Shown here: one piece after another, positions 62,079-64,000 of the stretch
Position numbering within the stretch: the first letter of the stretch is position 1
How the letters are laid out: each line of letters starts with the position of its first letter
NCBI GenBank assembly: GCA_947454465.1
Contig: CANGJP010000001.1
Span: 1-64,000, forward strand
Direction: 5' to 3'
DNA: 64,000 nt
Source of the DNA: Pseudomonadota bacterium
GTDB lineage: Bacteria > Pseudomonadota > Gammaproteobacteria > Steroidobacterales > Steroidobacteraceae
Notes under the pieces: generated by a model
Seen by the model: the letters and a program-made list of their open reading frames with translations, nothing else
What the model was told of the DNA's origin: nothing
Databases searched by the model: none
Program-made: the position numbers and the translations under genes

Positions 62079-64000
62079 ATGCACGAAGACACTTACAACC
62101 CAGCAGCCATACCTCAACCGTCCCTTACGGATCTGACGAGTGCCGATCTCTTAAATCAACCAAGCAGTTGGACAGGTCGTCAGCTCGGTCACTATCAATT
62201 ACTGCATATGATCGGTGCTGGCGGAATGGGCGAGGTCTATCTCGCGCAACGCATTGATCACGAATTCGAACAGCGTGTAGCCATCAAACTGGTTCAACGC
62301 CGCATGTTACCAATGGATGTCCATGCACGATTACGCACCGAACGCCAAATTTTGGCGAACCTACAACATCCAAATATCGCTCGACTGTTTGACGGTGGCA
62401 CCAGTGAAGATGGTACACCGTATTTGGTCATGGAATACATTGACGGCATTCCCATCGATATTTATTGCGATCGTCAGCGTTTAACCATTCCACAACGCCT
62501 ACAACTCTTTTGCAAAGTATGCTCAGCGGTACAATACGCCCATCAAAGTCTCATCGTTCATCGCGATCTCAAAGCCAATAACATTTTAGTCACGGACGAC
62601 GGCGAACCTAAGCTGTTAGATTTCGGTATCGCTAAAATCCTGAACGGGGAATTACCATTCGAAAACAGTAACCTCACACAAGAGGGATTGCGCGTCATGA
62701 CTCCAGCGCATGCCAGCCCCGAACAGGTTCGAGGTGACCCGATCACGACTAGCAGTGATATTTACGTACTAGGTTTACTTCTCTATGAATTGTTATGCGG
62801 CCATCGGGCAATTCAGATTCCACCACGGTCGCGCATGTCCGAAGTAGAACGCTTAGTTTGTCACCAGATCCCACCCTCTCCTAGCCAGTTACTTTTTGCG
62901 ATAAACACCTCCAGTCAATCCAATCAAGATATCGCACCGTGTCGTCGGATGACTCTACGCAACTTAGCTAAAACCTTGAAAGGGGATCTCGACAACATCG
63001 TGATGATGGCACTACGCAAAGAACCACAGCGACGCTATGCCACAACCAATCAATTTGCAGATGATGTGCAACGCTGGCTTCACGGAGAACCGGTACTCGC
63101 TAGCAACGACAGCTGGTCGTATCGATCCTTCAAATTCATAAGGCGACATCGCCTTACGGTTAGCGTAGGAATATTTATTTTTTTAATTCTCACTGTCTTT
63201 AGCACCATCACTTATCTACAAGCACGAGCCTTAACTGAACAACGCGATGCAATCACCTTAGAACGAAATCGAGCACAACAAGTCTCCTCCTTTCTAGTCG
63301 ACTTGTTCGAACTTTCAGATCCAACACGCCGCCGTGGCGCCGACATTAAGGCTCATGAACTGCTTGACCTAGGTACACGTCGAGTCGATGACAATCTGCA
63401 AACCCTACCGGAAACGCGCGCCACCTTGCTTAACACCATTGGCCACGTTTACTACAATCTTGGTCTATACACACAAGCTAATGAGGTATTAGAAAAATCA
63501 TTATTTATCCGTAAGCAACTTTACGGTGCTGAACACCATGAGGTCACCAGCTCAATCAATGCGTTAAGCGAATCTCAGATTGCCTTAGGCAAACTGGACG
63601 ATGCTGAACAGGCATTACAGTATTCTATTCATGTAGCACAAGGTGGAGCAATCACGGCTTCTATCGAACAAGCAAAATCGTTTCATTTACTCGGACGCAT
63701 TGCCCTCGAACGTGGCGAATTTGCTACCGCTGTTACTCATTTTCAACATTCCATCCAATTATTTGATCAGTTCGGGCAGAGCCAGAGCTTTGATAAGGCC
63801 AAGGTAATGAGCGAATTGGGCAAAGCCTTATCTGATCAATACAAGGAAGCCGAAGCTGAGCCTTGGCTACGCGCAGCGCTCAACATTTCTACGGCAGAAC
63901 TAGGACAAGATCATCCCTTCGTAGCAGAACAAATGGCAAGACTGGCTGACATCCTCGAAGGTCAAGGAAAATACACTGAAGCTGCTGACTGGTTCAGTCA
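62079..64000 (+). CDS. Ser/Thr protein kinase with TM segment and TPR-like C-terminal region (truncated by window end)
   Basis: GAGGMGEVYLAQR, VAIKLV, HRDLKANNILVTDDGEPKLLDFGIAK, ASPEQ; TM RLTVSVGIFIFLILTVFSTITYL; TPR-like repeats to the window edge; open frame although absent from the ORF track. Confidence 0.93.
   Translation, partial: MHEDTYNPAAIPQPSLTDLTSADLLNQPSSWTGRQLGHYQLLHMIGAGGMGEVYLAQRIDHEFEQRVAIKLVQRRMLPMDVHARLRTERQILANLQHPNIARLFDGGTSEDGTPYLVMEYIDGIPIDIYCDRQRLTIPQRLQLFCKVCSAVQYAHQSLIVHRDLKANNILVTDDGEPKLLDFGIAKILNGELPFENSNLTQEGLRVMTPAHASPEQVRGDPITTSSDIYVLGLLLYELLCGHRAIQIPPRSRMSEVERLVCHQIPPSPSQLLFAINTSSQSNQDIAPCRRMTLRNLAKTLKGDLDNIVMMALRKEPQRRYATTNQFADDVQRWLHGEPVLASNDSWSYRSFKFIRRHRLTVSVGIFIFLILTVFSTITYLQARALTEQRDAITLERNRAQQVSSFLVDLFELSDPTRRRGADIKAHELLDLGTRRVDDNLQTLPETRATLLNTIGHVYYNLGLYTQANEVLEKSLFIRKQLYGAEHHEVTSSINALSESQIALGKLDDAEQALQYSIHVAQGGAITASIEQAKSFHLLGRIALERGEFATAVTHFQHSIQLFDQFGQSQSFDKAKVMSELGKALSDQYKEAEAEPWLRAALNISTAELGQDHPFVAEQMARLADILEGQGKYTEAADWFS

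Overview
The window looks like a mostly ordinary, gene-dense gammaproteobacterial chromosome segment of moderate GC. It begins inside fmt (minus strand) and ends inside a Ser/Thr protein kinase with a TPR-like C-terminal region. Recognisable housekeeping blocks are fmt-def | lysM-dprA-smg-topA-hemF, rlmJ, hemB-aroE, plsB, rluB-lptM-like-polA, engB, cytochrome c4, dsbA-like, corA, MATE, glgB-glgX-malQ, envC | rhodanese-grxC-secB-gpsA, moeB-like, pyrF, mscL, gltBD, a GDPD-glpD-glpK-like operon, an RR-PAS-GGDEF-EAL protein, exeA/gspB-like genes, GNAT and LysR. The least ordinary part is about 13.9-17.1 kb. It holds a c-di-GMP-I (GEMM-I) riboswitch candidate upstream of a SPOR-like gene, a decayed contractile tail-sheath gene (phage, eCIS or T6SS-like ancestry) with an in-frame stop, an ACT-like fragment, and two tandem Tat-exported HiPIP genes. 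Smaller decayed coding remnants occur near 54.0 kb and 60.1 kb. I saw no rRNA, tRNA, CRISPR array or intact mobile element. All family calls come from reading motifs by eye; no searches were run.
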